Positions 16,474 through 25,329 of a stretch of 64,000 bases of DNA are shown in pieces. Origin of the DNA: an uncultured Clostridia bacterium (GTDB taxonomy: Bacteria; Bacillota; Clostridia; Oscillospirales; Ruminococcaceae). The notes beneath the pieces are model-generated. The model was not told where the DNA came from, searched no databases, and worked only from the letters and a program-made list of their open reading frames with translations. Location of the stretch: contig CAMELR010000011.1 of assembly GCA_945923775.1 (NCBI GenBank), forward strand, positions 1-64,000, read 5' to 3'. Every line of letters starts with the position of its first letter. Positions within the stretch are counted from its first letter, which is position 1. Both the position numbers and the translations under genes were made by a program.

Positions 16474-17315
16474 TGGAGATTTCATTCGGACCCGGTGGAA
16501 ACGGTGAGAGCTGGGGCAGACGCAAATTCCCCGAGCAGCTTCCGGAGTACCTTTCCGGGCTTGGGCTGAACGGCTACGAGATAGAGTGCGGCAGGGGAGT
16601 CCGCCTTGCGGAAAAGACCCCGGCGCTGCTTCCCGGGCTTGCGAAGGAGCACGGGATATACGTCACGCTGCACGCGCCGTATTTCATTTCGCTTTCCTCG
16701 GTGGAGGAGGAGACGCGCCTCAAGAGCGTGGAGTATATTTTCCAGTCGGCACAGGCGGCGCATTCCGTCGGCGCTAGGAAAATCGTAGTCCACAGCGGAA
16801 GCTGCTCCAAAATGACCCGTGAGGAAGCTACGGAGCTTGCAAAGGACACGCTGAAAAGGGCGCAGGAGCGGCTGGATTCCGAAGGGCTTTCCGAAATCAT
16901 CATCTGCCCGGAAACAATGGGCAAGGTGAACCAGCTCGGAACTCTTGAGGAGGTTCTGGAGCTGTGCGGCGTGGACGAGCGATTCCTGCCGACGGTGGAT
17001 TTCGGACATCTCTACGCACGCACCCACGGCGGAATAACCTGCCGCGAGGACTACGCAAAAATGCTGGACCTCATTGCGGACAAGCTCGGAACGGAGCGCC
17101 TTAACAGCATGCATATCCATTTCAGCCGCATAGAGTTCACCGCAGGCGGCGAGAAGCGCCACCTGACGTTTGAGGACACCCAGTTCGGTCCGGAGTATCA
17201 GCCGCTCATGCAGGAGATAAAGCAGCGCGGCATGACCCCGTCGATCATCTGCGAGTCCGCGGGCACACAGGCTGAGGACGCCGCAGAGATGAAGCGTTAC
17301 TATGAATCGCTGTAA
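16473..17315 (+). CDS. nfo: Deoxyribonuclease IV-like TIM-barrel AP endonuclease
   Basis: A 280-residue endonuclease IV family protein that in characterised members cuts DNA at abasic sites using three zinc ions. Candidate metal ligands lie in LHAPYF, VVHSGS, CPETMG, VDFGHLYA, MHIHFS and CESAG, spaced along the barrel as in the family. Overall similarity to textbook Nfo is moderate (family name inferred from these motifs), so a related sugar-isomerase-like TIM barrel is a less likely alternative. It starts on the stop codon of yqeG. Confidence 0.82.
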   Translation: MEISFGPGGNGESWGRRKFPEQLPEYLSGLGLNGYEIECGRGVRLAEKTPALLPGLAKEHGIYVTLHAPYFISLSSVEEETRLKSVEYIFQSAQAAHSVGARKIVVHSGSCSKMTREEATELAKDTLKRAQERLDSEGLSEIIICPETMGKVNQLGTLEEVLELCGVDERFLPTVDFGHLYARTHGGITCREDYAKMLDLIADKLGTERLNSMHIHFSRIEFTAGGEKRHLTFEDTQFGPEYQPLMQEIKQRGMTPSIICESAGTQAEDAAEMKRYYESL

Positions 17316-17324
17316 GGAGCCGAT

Positions 17325-18383
17325 ATGAGCCTGTACAACAGCCAGGAACTTCACGATGTTATGACCCAGATAGATCAGCAGCTCCTGCGGTATTTCACCG
17401 CCTGCGAGAACGAACAGCACCATCTTAACGTGGTCGAGGACGCTATTACCGGCGTGCTTATCCCGAGGGTGGAGGAACTGCTTGCAGAGGACAACATGAA
17501 CGGCGGCGAGCATTCCATGTCCCGGAAAAGAAATCAGGGGCAGATGGGGCTGTTCTATAACGGCAGCGCTTATGTTACGAATTATCAGTTCGCCAGGGGC
17601 ATTCTGTGCGACGCTTACCGCAAGGCGGGAACAATGCCGTTCAAAGACGCGAAAACTGTTCAGGCAGAGGGCGACCGGCTTCTCAGCATGATAGAGGACC
17701 TGCAGGACGGCGGGCTTAATCTGTCGCAGTTCCTGAAGAAATACTACCGCGAAATGTACCTAGTCGGCAAGGACAAGCTCATCAACGGGCTGTGACTGGC
17801 ACTGCAGCACATCGCGGAGCGAGGTTTTAAGACGGACGAGCTGGTTGACGTACACGCATATCAGCGCGGCGTAGCCCTGTGGGTGACCGCCGACCAAAAG
17901 ATAATGGACAGCACGATGTACATGTTCATCATGTATAACCAGCAGGCGCTCGGACTTGGCAGACCCAGGCTTGAAAACGGCTCTCTCATCATCGGCAGCG
18001 AGGTAAAGCGGTACGATATCGTGTACGATTTCGTGCTGTGCGACCCGGAGCATTCGCCGGACAGAATGAAGTTCAGCGCGAAGATAGAGCTTGTCCACGA
18101 TGTGCTTGCGGACGGGAGCCGTCGGGTGCAGGGCTTCACCGTGAACTTCACTCCGGAGGAATCCGCAAAGCTGACTGCATTCCTGAAGCGGGTGTATTTC
18201 CCGGCTGACCTGGGTGTGAAGCCGCACCGCGTTCCGGTGACGATAGGCGAGGAGTTCCGCGACAACTACTACTTTGAATATGGCACGCCGGAGCAGAAAA
18301 ATGCAGTCTCTGACAAATGGGCTTCCACTGACGCGACATACAGGCACATGCGGGAACTGGCAAGGAAAAATAAAGATAAATAA
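17325..18383 (+). pseudogene. Unknown protein gene interrupted by one in-frame TGA
   Basis: One reading frame of 353 codons runs from ATG 17325 (ribosome site AAGGAG 7 bases upstream) to TAA 18381-18383, broken only by TGA at 17793-17795 (codon 157). The first part encodes 156 residues; the second continues LALQHIAERGF with the same G+C-rich third positions. There is no frameshift, and the second part has no good ribosome site: its first usable start, GTG 17883, would leave 87 bases of coding-like sequence untranslated. I do not recognise the family. No signal peptide or membrane segment. Possible readings: a recent nonsense mutation (TGG or CGA to TGA), a sequence error, or recoding. Confidence 0.75.
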
Positions 18384-18396
18384 CGGGGGTAAGCAT

Positions 18397-18843
18397 ATGA
18401 AAAAAATACTTATTATGAACGGTCCCAACCTCAACCTGCTGGGCGAGCGCGAGCCGAACATCTACGGAAACGAAACGCTCAACACCATAAACGACGACCT
18501 CGACGAAAAGGCGCGCAAGCTTGGCTACGAGCCGGTGTTCTTCCAGAGTAATTCCGAGGGTGGACTCATCGACCGCCTGCACGAATCCCGCCTGGACTGC
18601 GCCGGAGTTATCCTCAACGCAGGAGCTTACACGCACTACAGCTACGCTATCCGCGACGCTATCGCGGCGATACGCATTCCGGTAATCGAAGTGCACCTGT
18701 CAAATGTCAACAGCCGCGACGAATTCCGCAAGAATTCAGTCATCGCGCCTGTCTGCCGTGGAACTATCGCGGGCTTTGGAAGCTACAGCTACACGCTGGG
18801 TCTGTTCGCCCTCGACAACATCTTAGGAGGCAGCAATGAGTAA
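18397..18843 (+). CDS. aroQ: Type II 3-dehydroquinate dehydratase
   Basis: Third step of the shikimate pathway, leading to chorismate and so to the tryptophan made by the operon at 23-30 kb. The 148-residue protein has the family start ILIMNGPNLNLLGEREP with the catalytic Tyr in IYGNETL, FFQSNSEGGLID, the catalytic His in LNAGAYTHYS, and EVHLSNVNSRDEFR. The ATG at 18397 has a CGGGGGTAAG site; the longer in-frame start lies inside the upstream gene. It overlaps the peptidase gene by 8 bases. Confidence 0.97.
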   Translation: MKKILIMNGPNLNLLGEREPNIYGNETLNTINDDLDEKARKLGYEPVFFQSNSEGGLIDRLHESRLDCAGVILNAGAYTHYSYAIRDAIAAIRIPVIEVHLSNVNSRDEFRKNSVIAPVCRGTIAGFGSYSYTLGLFALDNILGGSNE

Positions 18844-19906
18844 CATTGAAGCGCTCCAGGCGAAGCTCCCGGACGAGGCGTGCGGCGCGCTGATCACCTC
18901 GGACGTCAGCAGGCGGTATTTCTGCGGGTTCAAGTCCTCGGCGGGCGTGATACTTGTGACAAAGGAGCAGAGCTACCTTATAATTGATTCCCGCTATTTC
19001 GACAAGGCGAAGCAGCGCGTCACCGACTGCCGCGTGATACTTCTCGAAGACATGCGCACTCAGCTTTCCGAGCTGCTTTTAAAGCACAACATCAGGCGGC
19101 TCATGCTCGAGAGCGACTACATGACCCTCAGCGAGTTCGCCGCATATAAGGAGCAACTCCATTTCGTGGAGCTCGACGCGACTTCCTGGCTTTCAGACTT
19201 CATCTGGGGCATGCGTATAATCAAGACCGACGATGAGGTAAAACTCATCGTTAAGGCCCAGCGCATTGCTGAAAAGGCGTTTGAGCGGCTGGTCGACAAC
19301 ATTCACCGCGACATGACCGAAAAACAGGTAGCGGCGCTGCTGAACTACTACATGATGGATCTCGGCGCGGACGACCTTTCATTTGAGACCATCGCGGCTT
19401 CCGGCGTGAATTCCGCGTCGCCGCATGCGGTCCCCACCGATAAGAAGCTCCAGGAAGGCGACTTCCTTACGCTGGATTTCGGCGCGGCCGTTGACAGCTA
19501 CCACAGCGATATGACCCGCACCCTCGCCGTCGGGACAATATCTCCGGAGCAGGAGAAGCTCTACAACGCGGTTTACTACGCGAACCTCGACGGGATCAAG
19601 GCGGTAAGGCCCGGAATCAACGGCAAGGTGGTCGACAGCGTGGCGAGGGCTACCCTCGCGGCGTGGGGAGGCTACGATAAGTATTTCGGCCACGGCCTCG
19701 GTCACGGAGTGGGTCTTGAGATCCACGAGCAGCCTACGCTCTCACAGAGGAGCCGTTCAATGCTCAAGCCCGGCATGATAGTCACAGTCGAGCCGGGAGC
19801 TTACATCTCCGGAAAGTTCGGAGTGCGGATAGAAGATATGGTAGTTGTTACAGAAAATGGCTGCGATAATCTCACAAAATCCACAAAAAACCTTATTCAC
19901 ATATAA
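18836..19906 (+). CDS. M24-family aminopeptidase P (Xaa-Pro peptidase)
   Basis: A 356-residue cytoplasmic metallopeptidase that should release N-terminal residues before proline. An N-terminal creatinase-like domain (about 1-125) precedes the pita-bread fold with all five dimetal ligands: the two Asp of LTLDFGAAVDSYHSDMTRT, His in GHGLGHGVGLEIHE, Glu in VTVEPGAYIS and Glu in GVRIEDMVVV. A TAGGAGG site precedes the ATG inside aroQ. The order aroQ-peptidase-efp is common in Clostridia; related genes are called pepP, pepQ or ypdF. Confidence 0.94.
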   Translation: MSNIEALQAKLPDEACGALITSDVSRRYFCGFKSSAGVILVTKEQSYLIIDSRYFDKAKQRVTDCRVILLEDMRTQLSELLLKHNIRRLMLESDYMTLSEFAAYKEQLHFVELDATSWLSDFIWGMRIIKTDDEVKLIVKAQRIAEKAFERLVDNIHRDMTEKQVAALLNYYMMDLGADDLSFETIAASGVNSASPHAVPTDKKLQEGDFLTLDFGAAVDSYHSDMTRTLAVGTISPEQEKLYNAVYYANLDGIKAVRPGINGKVVDSVARATLAAWGGYDKYFGHGLGHGVGLEIHEQPTLSQRSRSMLKPGMIVTVEPGAYISGKFGVRIEDMVVVTENGCDNLTKSTKNLIHI

Positions 19907-19933
19907 ATTTTCAATATTTTTCGAAAAAAGGTC

Positions 19934-19962
19934 TTGAAAAATCAAGCGAAATAGGGTACAAT
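19934..19962 (+). promoter_or_regulatory. Sigma-A promoter of efp
   Basis: TTGAAA (19934-19939), 17 bases, TACAAT (19957-19962). It gives efp its own transcript with a leader of roughly 105 bases, in addition to any read-through from the peptidase gene; no clear terminator separates them. Confidence 0.75.
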
Positions 19963-20074
19963 AAGAGAGATAGAATTATACGGACGGGCTTTACAGAAAT
20001 TGGGTCCTCCGGATAACCGGCGCGTATTATTGAACAGCGCCGCATAAACTAATAAAATTTGGAGGTTCCCTACT

Positions 20075-20635
20075 ATGATCACAGCAGGAGATTTCAGAAA
20101 TGGCATGACATTCGAGGAAGATGGCAACGTAATGCAGATCATCGAGTTCCAGCACGTTAAGCCCGGTAAGGGTGCGGCGTTCGTAAGAACCAAGGTGAGA
20201 AACGTTATCACAGGTTCCGTTGTAGAAAAGACCTACAACCCTACCGCCAAGTTCCCCACCGCTTACGTTGAGAGAAAGGATATGGAATACACCTACTCCG
20301 ACGGCGAGCTTTATCACTTCATGGATTCCGAGACCTACGAGGATATCCCCGTAAACGCTTCCGATGTTGGCGACAACTTCAAGTTCGTTAAGGAGAACAT
20401 GGTATGTAAGGTTCTGTCCTACAAGGGCAAGGTATTCGGCGTAGAGCCTCCGAACTTCGTTGAGCTCCAGATCACACAGACCGATCCCGGCTTCGCAGGC
20501 AACACAGCTACAAACGCTACCAAGCCCGCTACACTCGAGACCGGCGCTGAGATTCGCGTTCCGCTGTTCATCAACGAGGGCGAAGTTATCCGTATCGACA
20601 CCAGAACAGGTGAGTACATGGAGCGTGTAAAGTAA
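20075..20635 (+). CDS. efp: Translation elongation factor P
   Basis: Relieves ribosome stalling at runs of proline. The 186-residue protein has three OB-like domains; the loop residue that enters the peptidyl-transferase centre is Lys32 in [10 protein letters not shown]. The C-terminus has the signature [18 protein letters not shown] see no lysine-modifying epmA/B or rhamnosyltransferase gene nearby, so whether Lys32 is modified cannot be told. GGAGG lies upstream of the ATG. Codon use is strongly biased, as in highly expressed genes. Confidence 0.98.
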   Translation: MITAGDFRNGMTFEEDGNVMQIIEFQHVKPGKGAAFVRTKVRNVITGSVVEKTYNPTAKFPTAYVERKDMEYTYSDGELYHFMDSETYEDIPVNASDVGDNFKFVKENMVCKVLSYKGKVFGVEPPNFVELQITQTDPGFAGNTATNATKPATLETGAEIRVPLFINEGEVIRIDTRTGEYMERVK

Positions 20636-20725
20636 TTTACGCTTCAGTGCCATATAGTTTCTTTGGATAAAAGGACGCGCTCCGCGACTGAGGTCTGCGT
20701 CTGAATGACGAAAGGAATGATATTT

Positions 20726-21139
20726 ATGACGATCGGTGAAAAGGTTTCCTATATCAAGGGTCTGGCTGAGGGTCTGAAGGTAGACGAGTCCACTAACGAG
20801 GGCAAGGTCATCACTGCTATCCTCGACGTGCTCGGCGAAATGGCTGAGAACCTCGCTGAGGTTGACGAAGAGCTGGACGACGTTGCAGACGTAATGACCG
20901 ACCTCGAGGAGAGCGTATCTGACCTTGAGGACGACGTATACGGCTACGACGAGGACGAAGACGAGATAGAGGACGACGATTTCGACGAGGATCTCGACGA
21001 GATGTACGAGACCACCTGTCCTACATGCGGCAACACTATCCGCTTCGACTACGACCAGGCTGCAAAGGGCGAGATTGACTGCCCGAACTGCGGCGCAGCA
21101 CTCAAGTTCTCCCTCGACGACGAGGACGACGCTGAGTGA
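20726..21139 (+). CDS. CD1247-type acidic protein with C-terminal zinc ribbon
   Basis: A 137-residue very acidic protein. The N-terminal domain (MTIGEKVSYIKGLAEGLKV) matches the CD1247 N-terminal domain seen in Clostridia; a long Asp/Glu-rich coiled stretch follows, then a zinc ribbon (CPTCG...CPNCG) near the end. The function is unknown. The ATG at 20726 was chosen over in-frame ATGs at 20705 and 20717 because an AAAGGA site precedes it and the family begins MxIxEKVSY. It follows efp after about 90 bases and is closed by a terminator. Confidence 0.8.
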   Translation: MTIGEKVSYIKGLAEGLKVDESTNEGKVITAILDVLGEMAENLAEVDEELDDVADVMTDLEESVSDLEDDVYGYDEDEDEIEDDDFDEDLDEMYETTCPTCGNTIRFDYDQAAKGEIDCPNCGAALKFSLDDEDDAE

Positions 21140-21156
21140 TCAGTAATTAGCTGAAT

Positions 21157-21194
21157 ATCAGGCGGGGGACTTATTTGGTCGTTCGCCTGATTTT
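21157..21194 (+). terminator. Intrinsic terminator after the zinc-ribbon gene
   Basis: ATCAGGCG (21157-21164) pairs perfectly with CGCCTGAT (21084-offset arm at 21184-21191), then TTTT. It ends 16 bases before hisC; some read-through would be needed if hisC lacks its own promoter, and I see none. Confidence 0.75.
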
Positions 21195-21210
21195 GTTTAA
21201 GGAGATAACT

Positions 21211-22263
21211 ATGAGCTGGAGAGACAACCTGATAAAGATAGAACCGTACGTTGCAGGCGAACAGCCCAACAAGACCGACTTCATAAAGCTCAACGCGAAT
21301 GAGAACCCCTATCCCCCCGCACCGGGAGTGCTCCGGGCAATAGAGCAGTTCCGCGGCGGCAGCCTGAAAAAGTACCCCGACGCGAACGCGAAGCCGCTTG
21401 CAGACGCGCTGGCAAAGCGGTTCGGTCTGGAGCGTGAGAACGTGTTCGTTGGGAACGGCTCTGACGATGTTCTGGCGCTGTGCTTCCGGGCGTTCTTCAA
21501 TTCGGACAAGCCAGTGATCTACCCGGACATCACCTATTCGTTCTATCCGGTGTGGTGCGAAATGCTCCATATTCCGTTTGAGACTATCCCGGTGGACGAC
21601 AGCTTCAATATCAGCGCGGCGGACTACAAGCGCCCCAACGGCGGCGTAGTTATCGCGAACCCGAACGCGCCGACCAGTATCGGCAGGGGTCTGGATTTCA
21701 TGCGCGAGATACTCGACGCTAACCCCGACAGCGTGGTTATTTCCGATGAGGCGTACGTTGATTTCGGCGGGACTTCTTCCGTGCCGCTGCTGAAAGAGTA
21801 CGAAAACCTCGTTGTGGTTCAGACCTTCTCCAAGTCGCGCTCCATGGCGGGAATGCGTATCGGCTACGCGCTGGGCAACAAGGAAATAATCTCCGCGCTG
21901 TTTGCCGCAAAGGACAGCTACAATTCCTACCCGCTGGACAGCGTTGCCATCGCGGCAGGCGTTGCTTCCGTGGAGGACGAGGAGTATTTCCGTGCAACGG
22001 TGCAGAAGGTCGTTGCAACGCGCCAGAGGCTCACGGAGGAGCTCCGCGCAATGGGCTTCGACGTTGCAGACAGCAGCACGAACTTCCTGTTTGCAGAGCA
22101 CCCGAAATACCGCGCAAAGGATATCCAGGAGTATCTCAAGACCCGGGATATCTACGTGCGCTACTTCTCCAAAAAGCGCATAGACAACCGCCTGCGCATA
22201 ACGATAGGCACAGATGAGGAAATAGACGCGTTTATCTCCGCGCTCAGGGACTACATAAAATAA
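21211..22263 (+). CDS. hisC: Histidinol-phosphate aminotransferase
   Basis: PLP enzyme of histidine synthesis, converting imidazole-acetol phosphate and glutamate to histidinol phosphate. The 350-residue protein has LNANENPYPPAP near the N-terminus, NPNAPTSIG, and the PLP-binding lysine in QTFSKSRSMAGMRIGYALG, ending with the family's RITIGT. No other his gene lies in the window, so a broader aromatic aminotransferase role is possible. The ATG at 21211 has an AAGGAG site; the longer in-frame start lies in the upstream terminator. Confidence 0.92.
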   Translation: MSWRDNLIKIEPYVAGEQPNKTDFIKLNANENPYPPAPGVLRAIEQFRGGSLKKYPDANAKPLADALAKRFGLERENVFVGNGSDDVLALCFRAFFNSDKPVIYPDITYSFYPVWCEMLHIPFETIPVDDSFNISAADYKRPNGGVVIANPNAPTSIGRGLDFMREILDANPDSVVISDEAYVDFGGTSSVPLLKEYENLVVVQTFSKSRSMAGMRIGYALGNKEIISALFAAKDSYNSYPLDSVAIAAGVASVEDEEYFRATVQKVVATRQRLTEELRAMGFDVADSSTNFLFAEHPKYRAKDIQEYLKTRDIYVRYFSKKRIDNRLRITIGTDEEIDAFISALRDYIK

Positions 22264-22268
22264 AACGG

Positions 22269-22294
22269 GGGCGGAGATGATTCTTCGCCCTTTT
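22269..22294 (+). terminator. Intrinsic terminator after hisC
   Basis: An 8-bp stem (22269-22276 with 22283-22290, one G-U pair) followed by TTTT. It separates hisC from the AraC-family gene. Confidence 0.7.
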
Positions 22295-22333
22295 ATCCGC
22301 TGAAAAAATGTTGAAAATCCGGGAGGTGCTGCA

Positions 22334-23188
22334 ATGAACGACATGAAACTAAGCTATTTCACGAATGACGAGAGCTTCCCGCTGTTCGTGCAGTTCGGCG
22401 CGCATGACGTACCGCTTTTCGTGCATGGGCACGAGGATTTCTACGAGCTTGTGACCGTACTAGACGGCAGCGCGGAACACATTGTCGACGGCGAGCGGAG
22501 CGTGATAAGCAAGGGCGACGTGTTCGTTATAGGCAACGGGATAAGCCACGGATTTGACAACACTCACGGGCTGAGGGTCTGCAACATAATGTACCGCCCG
22601 GAAATGCTGTTTTCCGGCGACATGGATATACGAAAGATACCGGGATTCCACGCGCTGTTCCTGCTGGAGCCGTATTTCAGCAGCACTCAGCACTTCCAGA
22701 GCCGCCTTCGGCTGACGCACGCTGATTTCGCGCTTGTAATGCCGCTGCTGGAGCGCGCCGAGTCGGAATACACATCGGATTCCCCCGGGCGGAATACGAT
22801 GGTGCTCGCCTGCGTGCGGCAGCTTGCCGTGATACTCTCCCGGCTGTACGACTGCCCGACCAAGCCCCGGGAGATCTCTGGAATGGCGGACGCGGCTGCG
22901 TTCATGGAAACTCACTTTGCCGAAGCGGTGCCGATAAGCGAGGTCATCGAGCGTTCGCATTACTCGCAGCGGCACTTTATACGGCTGTTCTCGTCGGCGT
23001 ACGGAATGACCCCGCAGCGCTACCTGCTGGACGTCCGTATACGTCACGCGACGGCAATGCTTCGCGACAGCGGGCTTTCGGTTACTGAGATAGCGATGCG
23101 GTGCGGCTTCGGCGACCCGAATTATTTCAGCCGTATTTTCAGGAAGTACGTTGGAAGCTCCCCAAGCGAATTCAGAGGAAACAGTTGA
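22334..23188 (+). CDS. AraC-family transcriptional regulator
   Basis: A 284-residue regulator with an N-terminal cupin sensor domain (HGHEDFYELVTVLDGSAEH, then GDVFVIGNGISHGF) and a C-terminal pair of helix-turn-helix motifs from about residue 180 (ISEVIERSHYSQRHFIRLFS and SVTEIAMRCGFGDPNYFSRIF). Such proteins usually respond to a sugar or related small molecule. There is no obvious sugar gene directly beside it, so its target is unknown. A GGGAGGTG site precedes the ATG. It converges on trpA across the repeat element. Confidence 0.93.
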   Translation: MNDMKLSYFTNDESFPLFVQFGAHDVPLFVHGHEDFYELVTVLDGSAEHIVDGERSVISKGDVFVIGNGISHGFDNTHGLRVCNIMYRPEMLFSGDMDIRKIPGFHALFLLEPYFSSTQHFQSRLRLTHADFALVMPLLERAESEYTSDSPGRNTMVLACVRQLAVILSRLYDCPTKPREISGMADAAAFMETHFAEAVPISEVIERSHYSQRHFIRLFSSAYGMTPQRYLLDVRIRHATAMLRDSGLSVTEIAMRCGFGDPNYFSRIFRKYVGSSPSEFRGNS

Positions 23189-23190
23189 AA

Positions 23191-23365
23191 TAAATTCGGA
23201 ATGCGGAATTAATGTGTTCCGCTTCGCGGAATGAATCACAAATAAAAAAGGGATTGCACATTGCAGTCCCTTTTTTTATTATAACAAATTCGGCGTTCTT
23301 TCGACCATAGCTATTTTGTAATTATCCGGCGAAGCCGGACACCATAATTCCGCATTCCGAATTTA
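23191..23365. repeat. Paired inverted-repeat element between araC-type gene and trpA
   Basis: A perfect 21-bp inverted repeat (23191-23211 with 23345-23365) bounds this 175-bp stretch. Just inside each arm is a hairpin: TTCCGC-TTC-GCGGAA (23217-23231) and TCCGGC-GAA-GCCGGA (23325-23339). After inversion, each arm plus hairpin forms a similar unit of about 50 bp, so this is two copies of a palindromic repeat facing each other. The central part holds a terminator. The right end supplies the stop codon of trpA. No open frame inside. Confidence 0.8.
23244..23276. terminator. Bidirectional terminator between AraC-family gene and trpA
   Basis: A 15-bp stem (23244-23258 with 23262-23276, one G-U pair) with A-run on the left and T-run on the right, so it can stop transcription from both sides. 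It lies inside the inverted-repeat pair. Confidence 0.9.
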
Positions 23366-24133
23366 CCTGATGGCGTCCTTCATCGACTTAACGTATTCGT
23401 AGATGTGGTCGGGAGCTTCGCTGCCGTACTGTGCGACGAGCTTTACTATAGCGCTTCCGACGATAACGCCATCGGAGAGGTCAGCCATCTTCTTAGCCTG
23501 CTCAGGCTTGCTGATCCCGAATCCGACCGCCGCAGGAACCTTTGCGTACTTCTTCACGGCTTCCATGATGTGGCCGATATCGGTCTTTATCTCGCTGCGA
23601 ACTCCGGTAACGCCCATCGACGAAACTATGTAGATGAATCCCTCCGCCTCGCTTGCGATCATCTTGATACGCTCCTCGCTGGTGGGCGCGATGAGCGAGA
23701 TAACGGAAACGCCGTACTTCTGAGCCACATCAGCGGCTTCGTGCTTCTCCTCGTAGGGCATGTCCGGGCAGATGAGGCCGTCAACGCCGATCTTCTGGCA
23801 GCGCTCGAAAAATCTGTCGTAGCCGTACTTGAACACCGGGTTCAGGTAGGTCATGAAGCATATCGGAATATCGGTGTTCTGGCGTACCTTCTCGGCAAGC
23901 TCGAACGCACAGTCGGTGGTCATGCCGTGGCTGAGCGCGCGGATATTCGCATCCTGGATCACGGGACCCTCCGCGATGGGGTCGCTGAACGGAATGCCTA
24001 TTTCAATGAGGTCTGCGCCGCCTTTTACCATTGCCATGATGTTGTTGAAGCTGTCCTCAAATGTCGGATCTCCGGCGGTGAGGAAGCCGATAAATGCTTT
24101 TTTATTCTCAAATGCGTTATGTATCTTATTCAT
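23363..24133 (-). CDS. trpA: Tryptophan synthase alpha subunit
   Basis: Cleaves indole-3-glycerol phosphate to indole and glyceraldehyde 3-phosphate; indole is channelled to TrpB. The 256-residue TIM barrel has the signature [19 protein letters not shown] with the catalytic Asp, and the catalytic Glu lies in [15 protein letters not shown]-type context near the N-terminus (family position). GFGISKPEQ and [10 protein letters not shown] form the phosphate site. It overlaps trpB by 8 bases. It is the last gene of the operon, and its stop codon lies in the repeat element. Confidence 0.97.
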   Translation of the reverse strand: MNKIHNAFENKKAFIGFLTAGDPTFEDSFNNIMAMVKGGADLIEIGIPFSDPIAEGPVIQDANIRALSHGMTTDCAFELAEKVRQNTDIPICFMTYLNPVFKYGYDRFFERCQKIGVDGLICPDMPYEEKHEAADVAQKYGVSVISLIAPTSEERIKMIASEAEGFIYIVSSMGVTGVRSEIKTDIGHIMEAVKKYAKVPAAVGFGISKPEQAKKMADLSDGVIVGSAIVKLVAQYGSEAPDHIYEYVKSMKDAIR

Positions 24134-25310
24134 GAAGATCTATCCCCCTGTATCTTGCAATAGCTGCAACGTCCTTGTCGCCGCGTCCGGAAAGGCAGCA
24201 GATGATGATGTCGTCCCTGCTCATGGCCGGAGCTATCTTCATCAGATGTGCGACTGCGTGGGCGCTTTCAATGGCGCAGATGATACCCTCGGTGCGGGCG
24301 ATGTACTCAAATGCGTTTACCGCTTCGTCGTCGGTGACGGGAACGTATTCCGCCCTGCCTATCTCGTGAAGGTGAGCGTGCTCCGGACCGATACCGGGGT
24401 AGTCAAGGCCTGCGGAGATGGAGTAAACCGGCGCGATCTGACCGTATTCGTTCTGGCAGAACAGGGACTTCATGCCGTGGAAGATACCGAGCGTTCCGGT
24501 GGCGATGGTAGCCGCAGTCTCGCCGGTGTTGACGCCGCGTCCAGCAGCCTCGCAGCCGATAAGTCGGACGTCCTTGTCGTTGATGAAGTTGTAGAACATG
24601 CCCATAGCGTTAGAGCCGCCGCCGACGCATGCCATTACAGCCGTCGGGAGCTTTCCTTCTTTCTCGAGGATCTGCTCGCGGGCTTCCTTGGAAATAACGC
24701 TCTGGAAATCGCGTACGATCATCGGGAACGGGTGCGGGCCCATTACCGAGCCGAGTACGTACAGCGTGTCGTCAACGCGGGTAGTCCAGTCGCGCATTGC
24801 TTCGTTAACCGCGTCCTTGAGGGTCATCGTACCGGAGGTCACAGGGTTTACCTTTGCTCCGAGGAGCTCCATGCGGTACACGTTCAGAGCCTGGCGGATA
24901 GTGTCCTCCTTGCCCATGAATATCTCGCACTCCAGCCCGAGCAGAGCCGCCGCAGTCGCCGCAGCAACTCCGTGCTGACCTGCGCCGGTCTCCGCGATTA
25001 TGCGGGTCTTGCCCATCTTCTTTGCCAGAAGAGCCTGACCGAGCACGTTGTTTATCTTGTGCGAACCGGTGTGGTTCAGATCCTCGCGCTTGAAGTAGAT
25101 CTTCGCGCCGCCGAGATCCTTTGTCATCTTCTCAGCGTAGTAGAGCAGGGAAGGTCTGCCGGCATACTCGCGCAGCAGGGTGTTCAGCTCGTCGTTGAAC
25201 TGCTTGTCGTTCTTGTAGAACTCGTAAGCGTCCTCAAGCTTGTGTATTTCATTCATGAGCGTTTCGGGGATATACTGTCCGCCGAAATCGCCGTAGCGTC
25301 CCTTTGCCAT
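24126..25310 (-). CDS. trpB: Tryptophan synthase beta subunit
   Basis: PLP enzyme that joins indole and serine to tryptophan. The 394-residue protein has the PLP lysine in [15 protein letters not shown], the catalytic Glu in [11 protein letters not shown], and the phosphate loop [12 protein letters not shown]. This is the standard TrpB1 form expected beside trpA. It begins 19 bases after trpF with an AAAGGA site. Confidence 0.98.
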   Translation of the reverse strand: MAKGRYGDFGGQYIPETLMNEIHKLEDAYEFYKNDKQFNDELNTLLREYAGRPSLLYYAEKMTKDLGGAKIYFKREDLNHTGSHKINNVLGQALLAKKMGKTRIIAETGAGQHGVAAATAAALLGLECEIFMGKEDTIRQALNVYRMELLGAKVNPVTSGTMTLKDAVNEAMRDWTTRVDDTLYVLGSVMGPHPFPMIVRDFQSVISKEAREQILEKEGKLPTAVMACVGGGSNAMGMFYNFINDKDVRLIGCEAAGRGVNTGETAATIATGTLGIFHGMKSLFCQNEYGQIAPVYSISAGLDYPGIGPEHAHLHEIGRAEYVPVTDDEAVNAFEYIARTEGIICAIESAHAVAHLMKIAPAMSRDDIIICCLSGRGDKDVAAIARYRGIDLHE

Positions 25311-25329
25311 ATCATTTATCCTTTCAAAT

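Noticed and set aside
17793-17835. Selenocysteine insertion at the in-frame TGA
   Set aside because: The only hairpin at the right place has a 4-bp stem and no clear SECIS loop; a nonsense mutation is simpler.
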